Assembly: GCA_032718475.1 (NCBI GenBank)
Contig: JAUCBJ010007152.1
Location: forward strand, 1-64,000
Length of the DNA stretch: 64,000 bases
Direction: 5' to 3'
From: Nemertoderma westbladi
Lineage: Eukaryota > Xenacoelomorpha > Nemertodermatida > Nemertodermatidae
Under the pieces are notes generated by a model. That model was not told where the DNA came from, did not search any database, and saw only the letters and a list, made by a program, of their open reading frames with translations. Both the position numbers and the translations under genes were made by a program. Shown in pieces: positions 41,661 to 52,324 of the stretch. Position 1 is the first letter of the stretch, and each line of letters starts with the position of its first letter.

Positions 41661-44600
41661 ATGGATAAACAATTGAAATGTCCATTTTGTCCTCTTCAAA
41701 TTTCTAAACGAAATTATTTAACTCACTTGAAATCACATTTTCAAGAATACAATTGTTTTAATTGTCAAGTGAAATGTTCACGTGAAGAAATTTGCAAATG
41801 ACATGAATCAACTACGGGTTGTAAAGAAATGAAGTTTTGCGTGTATGAAAAAACTTGCCCTACTTGTAATAAAGAGTATTTATATGAGAATTATTTACAT
41901 CATGACTGTCACCAACGTTATTATCATGTTAGACCACCACGATGGAACCAAAACAATACTGTCGCATCTAGAAAAAGACTGAAATCTGGTCAAGGTCCAT
42001 CAATTTTTAGCCTCGAACGAGCCACACACGATAACCGTTTAGAAATCTATGTTTACAATCTTCCGAATGATGAAGATTTTCCTGATATTCATTCATCGAT
42101 ACTAAAAATTCTTCCTCATATTAAAAAGTTATTATTAGGAAAACTTAGCGAAATGAATGTACTTAGACCCTGGCTAGGTGTGAATATACTCATGTATCGA
42201 TCACATTTTTCAGAGGGTGACCAAGAAGAAACTTTCTATTTTAGTTCTTCAGGTGGTGCAGTTAATACCGTAGATTCACATGAAAGTTTCTATATTTGGT
42301 TTGAGTATGTACTAGAAAAATTAATGCAAAAAATAGCCATGTTTAACACTCGTGGCTCAGGGTGGCGCGTTAAATCTTTATTAAGAGTGGAAATTAAAGT
42401 AGCTGAATCCAAGTCTAAGTCACTGGAATATAAAGGTCACGGTTATATGGAGTTACCTAAGGCTCTATCGAGTAAACAATGTGTTATAAATATACAAACG
42501 GCTGATAATGACTATTTCAAATGGGCTATTATAGCCACAAAATTTAGTAGCAAAGTGAAGATAAACAAAAACCGTACTTCGTCATACACAGATTACATGA
42601 ATCATTTGATTTTTGACAATGGGAACAAAGATTATCCAACAGAATGGCAGCTTGCAATTAAACTTTTTGAAAAACAGGATTCAGCATATATAATTAATTT
42701 ATTACTCTACGACAACAATCGAGTATCTATATTAAGACAGGCACCATTTAGTAAAATCACTCCAGATAAAGAGTTATTGAATATATTACTTGTAAAAAAT
42801 AAGAATAAATCAAAACAATCACATTATGTTTGCATAACTAACTTGAATCGCTTGATGAATACAAGAGGTAAGCATATTGGATGTAGGAAATATTGTGAAC
42901 GGTGTTTGACGCATTTTTACAGCAAGGATGTTCTAGAATTTCACCGTCTTACTTGTTATCAAGGAAAAAGTCAAGTTGAGAAGCTACCGTCTGAAAAAAG
43001 AACTCACATTAGCTTTAGAAATTTAGACAGAATATTACCAGCATTGTTTGTAATATATTTTGACATAGAATCTATTTTGGAGCCAGCTAGCAACAGTAAA
43101 TTTATTCAGAATCATATTCCATGCGCTGTAAGTTATTTAATTGTCCCTAGTAGCGAATTAATCAATCCACCAAAATTTTATTTGAAGACCTTTACAAAAA
43201 CAATTGACAACAACTGTATTCAAGACTTTTTAGACTCTGTATATAATGACATCACCCAATTATATAAGTGGTCAGAAACTAACACGAGAGAAAAGATGAT
43301 ACTTAATGATGTAGATAAGTTAAGTTTTTGGGAAGCTAAAACTTGCTTTTATTGCAATGTTTTATTTAAGGATAAATCTGAGAAAACAAACATCACGCAC
43401 ATATTACTGGTAACTATATAGCAGCAGCTTGTAACGCATGTAACCGCTCTTTATCGTTGAAACGACACATGTATATACTCGCTGCACACAACTGCAATCA
43501 CTACGATTTGCATTTTCTTTTACAAGTTGGGTTTACCAATAACAGATATTCCGATTGGTATATAAAGGTAATCCCTAAAAATTCTGAAAGGTATATTTCA
43601 CTAAGTATGCATATACCGGTGAAAGATCAAAAAACTAAAATTGAGCTATGTGTCTTAGACACATATCAATTTTTATCCTTTTCCCTAAGTACCCTTAAGT
43701 ATACTAAGTTATAGTTACTACTAAGTAGTATTAAGTATTAAGTTACTACTAAGTTATCCTTTTCCCTTTGTTGATTGTTCAACAAAGGATATAGATAGCG
43801 AGGATATAACATCAGTTCTACCAATTACTGAACAGCAAATGAAATATTTTTATCCGAAATTAAATAATGCAACAATTAAACGAAAAGGTATATTTCCCTA
43901 CGAGTATCTGACAGATTTAAATAAATTCAATGATTCGAAATTACCATCAATAGACAAATTTTATAGTAAATTAACACAAAATACCTGTACATCCAAGGAA
44001 TATAGTTTTGCCAACACATCATGGAGTCAGTTTGACTGTTCAAATCTCAAGGATTATCTTTTAGCATACTTAAAACTCGATGTTTGTCTCCTCGCTGATA
44101 TATTTGAGAACTTTAGGAGAGTATGTAGACAAAACTACGAATTAAAAGTAGTTTATTATTGCAGTATCGCAGCTTTCACTTATGATTGCACCCTGAAATA
44201 CAATAAATGTAAGTTAGCATTAATAAAAGATTACCAAACATATAGAGATTTTGAAGCATCTATTAGAGGAGGGGTTTCATTCTGTCGAAAGCATTACATA
44301 GAATCAAATATACCAGATACTGATAGTTATGATCCAAGCAAGGAAGAGTGTCATATTTTCAATATAGATTTTAATTCCTTGTATTCGGGTAATTTAAGTA
44401 AAAAGCTACCTGTTTCAGGTTTTGAACAACTCAACGTTACATATTTAGAGAATGCTGCTCCAGAAGAACTAATAAACTATTTAACAAATCTTGATACTGA
44501 AGGGGATATTGGGTTTTTCTTAATTTGTGATTTGAAATATCCCAAAGATATTCATGATCGTATATTAGAACTACCCTTAGCCCCAGAACATTTAAGTATA

Positions 44601-45746
44601 AATGAGACAATGCTTTCACCATATATGAAAGATCAATTTAATAATGTATGTAAACAAAGAGGTACTAATAGCAAGTATAAGATGTGTGCACCAAAACTTA
44701 TATTGACACAATTCGATAAAGAATTCTATCATGTAAATTTAAAACTGTTAAAATTTTATATAAAACAAGGTTTAATTGTTACTAAGCTCCATAAATTGTA
44801 TTCTTTCCATCAAGACTTTGTATTTAAACCCTATATAGATTTTAATATTAATCAAAGACGTTTAGCAAAAACTTATATTGAAACAGTTGTTGCAAAGCTG
44901 CTGAATAACTCGTTATTTGGTAAAACAATAGAGAGGATACGAGATCGCTGTAATTTCCGTATCGCTAATAGCAATGAGAAATGCAATCAATTGGTGAAAC
45001 GTATAAATCACGAAAATTTCATGATTTATAACAATTCCTTATCGGGATACTTATTAGTGAAAGACAGCGTGACACTAGATAAACCAGTCTATGTAGGTAG
45101 TACTGTCTTGGATTTAGCCAAACTTGATATGTATGAGCTGTACTACGATAAATTGCTACCTATTGAGAAAGAATTAAACTGCCGAATTGAAATTGTAGCA
45201 TCAGATACAGACTCATTAATTGGTTGTTATTATAATACATCGCAGAATAATTTCTTAATAGCATTAATTAAAAATAATATTCTAGATACCTCTAATTACC
45301 CCAAGGATCACCCTCTCTACAGCGATAAAAATAAATCCAGACTCTATTACTGTAAAGACGAGTTGTGCTCACAAGAGATTAAACAAGCAGTATTTTTACG
45401 TCCAAAGTTATATTCAATTTTGGAATGGAATAACAAAAATATTCGTAGAGCGAAAGGAATAACAAGAGCTGTCGTGGATAAAAAAATTTGCCACGAAGAT
45501 TATTTAAGAGCATATAAGGATAACGAAGAAATTTCCAAGGAAACGCATCAATTTCAGAGTCAATTACACAAAGTGTACACTGTAGCACGAGATAAGTTTG
45601 CTCTCAGCGCATTTGACGATAAACTTTATTGGGTTAATAAAAATCATTCACTTCCCTGGGGTCACTATCAAACAAAGGTTGTAAAACCAATTAAAAAAAA
45701 TATACCTATTTATCGGGAGCCAAACAATGAACTATCAGATAGTTAA
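41661..45746 (+). pseudogene. polB: Polinton protein-primed family B DNA polymerase with N-terminal zinc fingers, broken
   Basis: The ATG at 41661 opens a Cys/His-rich N-terminus (CPFC...H-x3-H, CFNC, CPTC) interrupted by TGA at 41799-41801 in the same frame as 41829-43421. That ORF contains a FDIES exonuclease motif near 43060. A frame change near 43385 leads into 43457-43714, which has the HITGNY...ACNACN segment of this family. An ~82-bp insertion flanked by TTATCCTTTTCCCT (43673 and 43755) follows. 43839-45746 holds palm motif A (IDFNSLYSG, ~44365), motif B (NNSLFGK, ~44905) and motif C (SDTDSL, ~45201). Such polymerases replicate the element from a protein primer. Three lesions make this copy inactive as it stands. 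Confidence 0.88.
43673..43768 (+). repeat. 82-bp AAGT-rich insertion with 14-bp direct repeats in polB
   Basis: TTATCCTTTTCCCT occurs at 43673 and 43755. Between lie ACTAAGT/AAGTA words in near-palindromic order. Coding similarity resumes directly after the second copy, so this is an insertion by slippage or duplication, not part of the gene. Confidence 0.7.
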
Positions 45747-46281
45747 TAAGAATGTAAGTTGCCAGCAAGTGTCAGCAATTAATTTGAAAGAATAAAAAAA
45801 TCAATTATCTGGTAAACATATACTCAAACCAAATCAGTTTATATATAAGATATTTGGTGCCACATTATTAATATTTAAAAATGGTCGTATTACATTATTA
45901 GGTAGTAAGTATAATTTCCAAAAAGTAAAAAAGCATATATTTGATAAAACAAGTATTAATTTGATTTTAATATCTGTTAATTTATGTACTTATATTTTTA
46001 GTATTAACTCTGTAGTCTATAGGTTATTGATAAACAATACCGGGTTTTATGTTGTCTTTGATAATGTACAACTTCAAGTTATATATGAACCTGAAATTTT
46101 TAATAATTGCAAAATAAGAATAAATAATACCGTAGTCATTTGCTGCTTTCATACCGGTAAATGTACTTTAATGTGTTCACCTAGCAAATTTCACATTTAT
46201 TACCCTATATTTAGTAAACTGGTTAATTATTTATTAATGTTTGGTGTTGTGACTTTAGGTGTAGAATATATTGGTAATTAG
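45727..46281 (+). pseudogene. TATA-binding-protein-like ORF in the Polinton (one in-frame stop)
   Basis: The ATG at 45727 overlaps the last 20 bases of the polymerase. The frame has one TAA at 45793-45795 and is open again to 46281, 184 codons in total, the length of a TBP core. Two half-repeats are visible. Repeat 1: IVNKNVSCQQVSAINL, then ATLLIFKNGRITLLGSK. Repeat 2: a hydrophobic strand, VIYEPEIFNN, then VVICCFHTGKCTLMC. In TBP each repeat has an IV..VN..C/hydrophobic strand, later an ...IF.SGK.V.TGAK strand, and the second repeat has SYEPELFPG. Order and spacing agree. TBP binds promoter DNA and nucleates preinitiation complexes; a viral-type version could direct the element's own transcription. 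The stop could be decay in this copy. Alternative: an unrelated protein with chance resemblance, which I judge less likely. Confidence 0.65.
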
Positions 46282-46420
46282 AAGGTAAAAATTAAACATT
46301 ATTATTTTTCAATCGATCTATCGGTAGTTAGGGAAAACTAACCTCGTTTGAATAAGCATGACTCTCACAGGCTGACTGCGCGCCTAGCTGACAGTAGCTG
46401 CGAGGCTGACTGTGTGACTA
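46282..46420. other. Spacer rich in GCTGACTG words
   Basis: Several GAGGCTGACTG(C/T)G and GCTGCGAGG words precede and grade into the 453-bp tandem repeat. Confidence 0.4.
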
Positions 46421-47325
46421 GCTGCGAGGTTGACCGCATCCTAGCAGCGTGGCTGACTGCGCACACATCTGATTGTAACTGGTTCACGATATTGTATACA
46501 TTGGCTTAGTTTGTTACTGCAGGTACTGTTACATTAATACTGTAGTACCGGTACTGCAGTACAATGCTAATAGAAGGAAATCAGTATGTTCTATCTGACT
46601 ATACTGATACAACAACAGTGAAAGTACTGCATTACTGTATTGTTTGGGTAGGTGATCTAATCCCTGTATGTGAGACCCATGCGTGCAATCCAGGTCATGA
46701 CTGCAGTATGCTAATCAAGGTTCGGGTAGACTGCAGTATCCTTATAGGTGAAAAAAAAACAAATACTATTGCATCAGATTACTGCTGTACTGATACCGGT
46801 AGACCGCAACTACAGTGTTGGAAGAGTAAAACAATGTCGGTACTGATAAAGTGGATGACAGTGGTGGATAAGGGCTGCGAGGTTGACTGCATCCTAGCAG
46901 CATGGCTGACTGCGCACACATCTGATTGTAACTGGCTCACGATATTGTATACATTGGCTTAGTTTGTTACTGCAGGTACTGTTACATTAATACTGTAGTA
47001 TCGGTACTGCAGTACAATGCTAATAGAAGGAAATCAGTATGCTCTATCTGACTATACTGTTACAACAACAGTGAAAGTACTGCAGTACTGTATTGTTTGG
47101 CTAGGTGATCTAATCCTTACATGTGAGACCCATGCATGCAATCCAGGTCATGACTGCAGTATGCTAATCAAGGTTCGGGTAGACTGCAGTATCCTTATAG
47201 GTGAAAAAAAACAAATACTATTGCATCAGATTACTGCTGTACTGATACCGGTAGACCGCGACTACAGTGTTAGAAGAGTAAAACATTACCGGTACTGATA
47301 AAGTGGATGACAGTTATGGATAGGC
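46421..47325 (+). repeat. 453-bp tandem duplication between the two Polinton gene blocks
   Basis: Copy 1 46421-46873, copy 2 46874 to about 47325; matching landmarks (AATGCTAATAGAAGG at 46563 and 47016) are exactly 453 bp apart. It is richer in CTGCAGTA, CCGGTAC and GC than the surrounding Polinton. Open frames 46564-46962 and 47017-47298 cover it, but their sequence has no recognisable domain and its reading follows the repeat, so I do not call them genes. Confidence 0.9.
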
Positions 47326-47744
47326 CTATAATAAATTATTGAATTTAACAGTACCGGTACCAACAGGTTAACATTACATCCTATACAGATTATGTTGCAT
47401 TTCTGACTAATATTACTAAAGTTATATCACTAGTCAACTACTGTATGTGTTATTAGTTTGCGATGTATAGGATGTTTCGCAATACCAGTACAACTATATT
47501 AGAATGATATCGAGAATACTTACTGTACATGTTACGTCTATATCATATTGTTAAATGTGTATGTTAACCTAGCGCAATTGATTCTTTTTTAGAGAACTTG
47601 TTGTAAAAAAAATTATATTTTATTATATTTTTATATTAACATCAAGATCATCACCAAAATAAAATTATATTATATCCCATCACATTACAAGCTTAGAGTA
47701 AACCTACTGTACATCATTCACCGCAGTTATTTCTTTCTGTTTAT
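47326..47744. other. Polinton central spacer
   Basis: AT-rich region between convergent gene blocks with ACCGGTACC-type words near 47345. Transcripts from both sides would end here, but no clear termination signal stands out. Confidence 0.4.
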
Positions 47745-48279
47745 CACCTGTCTCAGTTAATCGCTTCATATAATTACATACCCTCCAATCCTTTTCACTG
47801 AGCAGTAATTCAAGCAGCTATCACCATCTTTGTGAAAACTACATTTATCTTCTACAGTAGTTAATTTATCGTGGAAGGGGCATGGAGTTAAATAATTGTA
47901 ATATAGTCAAAATATTCCCAATTTGTTCATCGATTTTGGAGCGTAAACATCAAGTTGGGTATTTAATATTGCGGCTTTCATCAACCCGAATACATATATT
48001 ATATTTATTTTTTAATTGTCTCTTCATGTACTTTTTAAGGTCATCTTGCGAAATGTCACCGTAATCCCAAGGTAAATGCGATGTAATATCGCATAAATTG
48101 TTTACGTGGGCTTCATCTAATGCCGATAAGTTAATATCAGGAGGTCCTTTAATTAAAAACGTCTTTATATTAGTTTTACTGTATTTAGAATCAAATATAG
48201 CAAATTCTTTAAATACTACCGGATATTCCTTATTGTCTATCTTATAATATTGAAAATCAACAAAAATAATATTATCCAT
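47745..48279 (-). pseudogene. Conserved Polinton protein with Cys/His C-terminus, broken
   Basis: The ATG at 48279 opens 109 codons to a TGA at 47950-47952. Coding-like sequence continues past the stop and, after a further frame change near 47890, has CPFHDK...CSFHKDG..C...C, a zinc-binding-like C-terminus. The N-terminus has IIFVDFQYY and VVFKEFAIFD, an early Asp and a following strand, reminiscent of RNase-H-like exonuclease folds, but catalytic residues cannot be assigned. Similar proteins are, to my recollection, common in animal Polintons without known role. It is the gene nearest the centre on the right-hand block. Confidence 0.5.
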
Positions 48280-48335
48280 TTTATCGAATAATATATTTAG
48301 ATAAACAAAAGTTAAATGATTAATTACAACGCCTG

Positions 48336-48776
48336 TTAGTTTATTTTATAATAATTAACAAGCCATTTATATAATATTATTTCATTTATTTCCACATTAT
48401 TTGTAAACGCTCTCATTGGATAGTTTGTGTGAATTTGATTTACCAAGTAATAAAGACAGTATAACCCGCATGTGGTCCTTCTAGGGTCTTGAAATTGCCT
48501 GCGAGTAGTACACCACCTTGCTGAATTTTTCTCAAGCCATTTTTCAATACATCTGTTTGGATATTTTGGACCAAACGAATTAAATAATTCAGCTTCATTA
48601 TCTCGTATATATATAGCCACCCAATGAACACCTGGTAGATGCGCTTTATCGGTATTTACTATTAACCCATAATCTCTTCGCTTATTATTATCTAATTTAG
48701 GTAATTTATTAGATGGAAATGCCCCCAAATAGTGACCACCCACTGGAAACATATCAAGGTCCTCTGTAGATAACAT
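48336..48776 (-). CDS. Adenain-like cysteine protease (Polinton maturation protease)
   Basis: 146 residues, intact. GVHWVAIY supplies the catalytic His (51), RRQFQDP the oxyanion Gln (96) and TTCGLYC the nucleophilic Cys (103), with the 7-residue Gln-Cys spacing of adenovirus-type proteases. The middle acidic position falls in ELFNSFG, where relatives usually have Asp before Ser-Phe-Gly; here it is Asn 66, so activity may be altered or Glu 63 may substitute. It would process capsid proteins during particle maturation. It lies 2 bp from the major capsid stop, as in an operon-like block. Confidence 0.85.
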   Translation of the reverse strand: MLSTEDLDMFPVGGHYLGAFPSNKLPKLDNNKRRDYGLIVNTDKAHLPGVHWVAIYIRDNEAELFNSFGPKYPNRCIEKWLEKNSARWCTTRRQFQDPRRTTCGLYCLYYLVNQIHTNYPMRAFTNNVEINEIILYKWLVNYYKIN

Positions 48777-48778
48777 AC

Positions 48779-50038
48779 TTAATCGATATGTATTTCTTTC
48801 CTGCTATTTAAACTTAATGATTGATCATAAATATTAAAAACGATTACATTTATGGTCTCAACCAACGGTTCGGCAAATCTTAATTTTAATTGTCCGTTAG
48901 TATATATTGATGGTTGGGGATCCCTAACATAAGCGTCGGCAGTTAGGTCCCAGGATATGAGTGGGCAATTACCTAAGTAGGTTTCATGGTCTATATTATT
49001 ACCTCCATAACCGTTAATATATGTATTAATGTTCTTCATTAATTGAGTATACTCAAAAATGTATGTTCCATCTGTAAAATTAGGCTCGTATATTACACCA
49101 CCTACTGGAAGACCGTCTACAATCAGCTCCACGCGTCTAAGGTTAAAATGTTCAAATTTCAATGGGTTACTAGTTAATTCTCCCGAATATGAATTATTTG
49201 TTATAAAACCGATAATAACTAATTTGGGTTTTTTACCATCAAATATGTTTGTTTGGGTGTAATTTGTGGTTTGAGCGGGAATAGTAAATGTAGTAACCTC
49301 TTTTTTTTGAAATTGATATTCAATATCGTAGCTCTCTAAACCTTTTAGATGGCTGCTTTCTATTACTGGATTAACCTCCATTCTAGGGATTAGGATCTTT
49401 ACTTCATCTAATTCTAGCCGAAGATTTGTCACAGCGTTTGCGTTTGGAGTGATTTTAAAAATAAACGAAGTTGATACTTTTCTAAAATGCATTCTTAAAT
49501 CATACCCCGGTTGTATTATTTTACTTTCAGTATCAAAATCAATTGTCAATCCGCTTACAAATTGCATTTGTTTACTAAAGGCATTGCCAATAGGATGCGC
49601 ACCGGGATTAATTTCATTTCCGTGTTCGGATAAAGGCTGACGAAAGCCGCCTGCCCCCAGTAGCCCATTTTTTGTTTCGTATGTTGTAAATAGTAAATTG
49701 GATAAGTACGACTTGTAGAAATAATGGTTATTGCTATTTTCAACCTGCTTCTCATTAAGGTCTATTTTAATATCACTCCACATAGTTCCAGAAGGGTAAT
49801 TCAACATATAAATATGTGAGTTTTCAAGTCGTCTATCCCACTGTACAGTACATTTTGTAATTAATAATGCATCTTGCAGTTTCGTATAGAATTCATTGGA
49901 TCTCGGTACAAGAAACGTGACTTCCCTACACTCGCTTCTGAGATTAGATACGGGGTAAATTATTTCATAATGCTTTGCTTTAAATTCAGTCTGTATTGGC
50001 TGTGTAGAAAATAAATTTAATTCCTTAATAATTGACAT
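48779..50038 (-). CDS. Major capsid protein candidate (double jelly-roll type)
   Basis: 419 residues, intact. No short catalytic motif exists in this family, but beta-rich composition, length, and its place between protease and minor capsid proteins fit the Polinton major capsid. The C-terminal half has FEHFNLRRVELIVDGLPVGG, a later PLISWDLTADAYV and GQLKLRFAEPL, the pattern I associate with animal Polinton capsid proteins (the F54H12.2-like annotation in many genomes). It would form the hexagonal lattice of an icosahedral particle. The start is preceded by TTAATAATG on the minus strand. Confidence 0.75.
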   Translation of the reverse strand: MSIIKELNLFSTQPIQTEFKAKHYEIIYPVSNLRSECREVTFLVPRSNEFYTKLQDALLITKCTVQWDRRLENSHIYMLNYPSGTMWSDIKIDLNEKQVENSNNHYFYKSYLSNLLFTTYETKNGLLGAGGFRQPLSEHGNEINPGAHPIGNAFSKQMQFVSGLTIDFDTESKIIQPGYDLRMHFRKVSTSFIFKITPNANAVTNLRLELDEVKILIPRMEVNPVIESSHLKGLESYDIEYQFQKKEVTTFTIPAQTTNYTQTNIFDGKKPKLVIIGFITNNSYSGELTSNPLKFEHFNLRRVELIVDGLPVGGVIYEPNFTDGTYIFEYTQLMKNINTYINGYGGNNIDHETYLGNCPLISWDLTADAYVRDPQPSIYTNGQLKLRFAEPLVETINVIVFNIYDQSLSLNSRKEIHID

Positions 50039-50040
50039 TA

Positions 50041-50604
50041 TTAAAAAATACTTTTTTCGCAGTGTTTCAGTTTGCCTTTTTTTATTTTTCTATTTTTACT
50101 ACGACGATGATGTATGTTCATAGACATTGGTCTAGTCGGTCGCTTTAAATCTCTATAAACTTTTTCTACAACTGATCTTGTTGATGGTTTCATTTTATTT
50201 AATGCTTTATTAATAACCGTATTAGCCTGCTGATGTAAGACCCGCTTACCTTTTGGTATTACGTGTTGTCTCATAAATTTTGTGGTAAATGGTAAAACTT
50301 TTTGTAAAACTTTTTTTGCTAATGGCTTTCCAAATTTTTTCAATGTAGATAAAGCGTCTGTAAATATACCTTCTCCGTGTTGATTTGTCCGCATACCTCT
50401 GCGATAACGTTGAAATCGACATTGTTTTAAGTTTGGACCAAATGCACCAATTTGTTGACCGTAAGGGTCAATATATGATCCACCTCGAAAAACAGGAACT
50501 TGCGTCGAGCCTCTCGTACTTCTACCACCTTTAAAAACAGCAAGATTAGAGTCTGCACCACCATATTGAGGTTTACTGTATCTTTGAAATAAATCGGAAT
50601 CCAT
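50041..50604 (-). CDS. Basic Gly-rich virion core or minor protein candidate
   Basis: 187 residues. The N-terminal third is rich in Gly and aromatic residues (QYGGADSNL, GGRSTRGS, RGGSYIDPYG). The C-terminal two thirds are strongly basic (KKFGKPLAKKVLQKV, HHRRSKNRKIKKGKLKH). This composition suggests a DNA-condensing core protein packaged with the genome, analogous in role to basic core proteins of adenovirus-like viruses. Position directly upstream of the major capsid gene supports a structural role. No catalytic domain seen. Confidence 0.55.
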   Translation of the reverse strand: MDSDLFQRYSKPQYGGADSNLAVFKGGRSTRGSTQVPVFRGGSYIDPYGQQIGAFGPNLKQCRFQRYRRGMRTNQHGEGIFTDALSTLKKFGKPLAKKVLQKVLPFTTKFMRQHVIPKGKRVLHQQANTVINKALNKMKPSTRSVVEKVYRDLKRPTRPMSMNIHHRRSKNRKIKKGKLKHCEKSIF

Positions 50605-50789
50605 TTTAATTTATTTTTTTAAAGTGTAAGGTAATAGAAGTTGTACCGTATTCAAAATTCAAATCTTTTCCTTCTTTGTCTGTTATTTCAATATGAATGT
50701 ATGTTATCTTATATGATTTTTTTACAGGGATATAATGAATTGTATCCTTGGCAAATTCTTTATTTATTATACTACCATATTTCACGTCA

Positions 50790-51455
50790 TCAGGTAGCCA
50801 CGCGACGAAGTAAAGCTAAACCAAAATCATTAATATATTCATTTTCAATTATATTAGTAGTCACGTACATGTTCGACTTAGGTTCTGGAATAGAATTGGG
50901 TGGTTGAGGACATAAAAATACCATCTGGTAAGCTTTTTCTTCATTTCCGATAATCTTTATTAAATAACCCTTTATATTATTTTTCGTCTTCAAAATAATT
51001 TTAAAATTTGGATTTAAATTCGCACCGAGATTATTTTCAGTAATTCCAAAATAATAGGCTAATTGTTGACCTATAAATAACTCTCGTACAGTTTTCCCTA
51101 AAATAAATTGCAACCTATTTTGCTGAGTATTTTCAACTATTTGTAATTTATCTTTCAACGCCCCAGTGTTAAAATAATCTATAATGTCATTGATACTGTA
51201 GAACAAGCCGGATGGAAGTGTATCCTCAAAATTTTTTTTCCCTTTTTTTAATAAAATAACATTCTCTACATTGTTATACATGGACGGTAACGTGGCTAAG
51301 TAAAATATACTTTTTATACCTACCACCCAGTTTTCGTTTGGATTTATAGGTAAGGCACCATGGAAATTGATCTGATAATTACTACCGGTATTACAAGGAA
51401 AATCAATTGGACACAAGTTACTTGGTAGACTAACATAGAACTCATCCATCACCAC
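50790..51455 (-). CDS. Minor-capsid-like protein, N-terminal domain shared with its upstream neighbour
   Basis: 221 residues, intact. It starts EFYVSLPSN..., with PCNTGSNYQINFHGAL and NWVVGIKSIFYLA. That pattern (aromatic-strand, Ser/Asn turn, Pro, Asn, F/I-x3-L, then G-L/I-x2-I-x-Y) is repeated in the gene just upstream. Such N-termini are characteristic of minor structural proteins of animal Polintons. The start overlaps the 3' end of the upstream gene by 14 bp. No transmembrane segment or enzyme motif is apparent. It may be the vertex (penton) or a cement protein; which one I cannot tell. Confidence 0.6.
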   Translation of the reverse strand: MVMDEFYVSLPSNLCPIDFPCNTGSNYQINFHGALPINPNENWVVGIKSIFYLATLPSMYNNVENVILLKKGKKNFEDTLPSGLFYSINDIIDYFNTGALKDKLQIVENTQQNRLQFILGKTVRELFIGQQLAYYFGITENNLGANLNPNFKIILKTKNNIKGYLIKIIGNEEKAYQMVFLCPQPPNSIPEPKSNMYVTTNIIENEYINDFGLALLRRVAT

Positions 51456-52311
51456 CGCATATTAACTTAAATGTTATAACAGTGCGACCACCGTTGAAAT
51501 TAATTAATTCACCTTGGCTGTCACGTAAAGTAATTAAGATTGTTTTTAGTTTTTTATTCAACAACGGGTAATAGCAAATGCTCTCGTATTCGTGATTAAT
51601 ATATTTTCGATTTAATTGTGTTAAAGGACAGGTTCTTAAGAGCGGAGCTAAAGCGTCACCAACAAATGAGCTCTTAATAATATCTGTATATATGAAGATT
51701 GTATCTTTATTACGAGTAATATTCGTAGGATCTGGAAAATCTAAAATCCCAATTTCCGAAATTTTTGGTCCACTATAATTTAAAATTAATATCGGCTGTT
51801 CTATATTGCTTAATTCATCCACTGTAGTGGTACTGTATATATCCCAATTCGGAATACCTGGATGATTCTGATCCAATAACTGTTTTAAGCATAGAATTTG
51901 TATTAAATCACCGCGTAGACTTAATTGTATTTTTTTCAACTTTTTAGGAAATTTAAATTTAATTCTAGAATTATTTGTATTAAAAATGAATTCGAAATCT
52001 CTATATTACGCTTCAGAATTAAACAGTTTATTTATATCATCAATAATGACTTGAATAGAGCTATGCATACCAGGAAATAAACTGTATAATTTGGCATCTT
52101 TTGCATCTACCCCGATTGACAGTGAGATTTGAGTTTGCAAAGTAATATTACTGTATGTTGCTTGATATTGAATCTCGGCAAGTCCAATTTTAGCGTTTGA
52201 ACCAATATATAATTCTTCGGCTAAATCAACAGTAAACTCGCTAGGGTTATTATTGGGATATGTGTTTAATGAGCTATCTGAAACTAGAGTGATATATGTA
52301 TCTACAGCCAT
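51442..52311 (-). pseudogene. Penton/minor capsid-like protein with an in-frame TAA
   Basis: 52311-52006 and 51939-51442 are in the same frame, separated only by TAA at 52006-52008 with readable sequence on both sides, 290 codons in all. The N-terminus (TYITLVSDSSLNTYPNNN, then KIGLAEIQYQATYSN) is related to the downstream paralogue. The C-terminus has IFIYTDIIKSSFVGD, APLLRTCPL and TILITLRDSQGELINFNGG, features I associate with the conserved Polinton minor capsid protein. It would occupy particle vertices. The start codon is preceded by a run of AAT trinucleotides. The stop looks like a single lesion rather than a gene boundary. Confidence 0.65.
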
Positions 52312-52324
52312 TATTATTATTATT

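Noticed and set aside
46564-47298. Cys-rich proteins encoded in the 453-bp repeats
   Set aside because: The frames follow the tandem repeat, show no domain, and differ by indels in the two copies.
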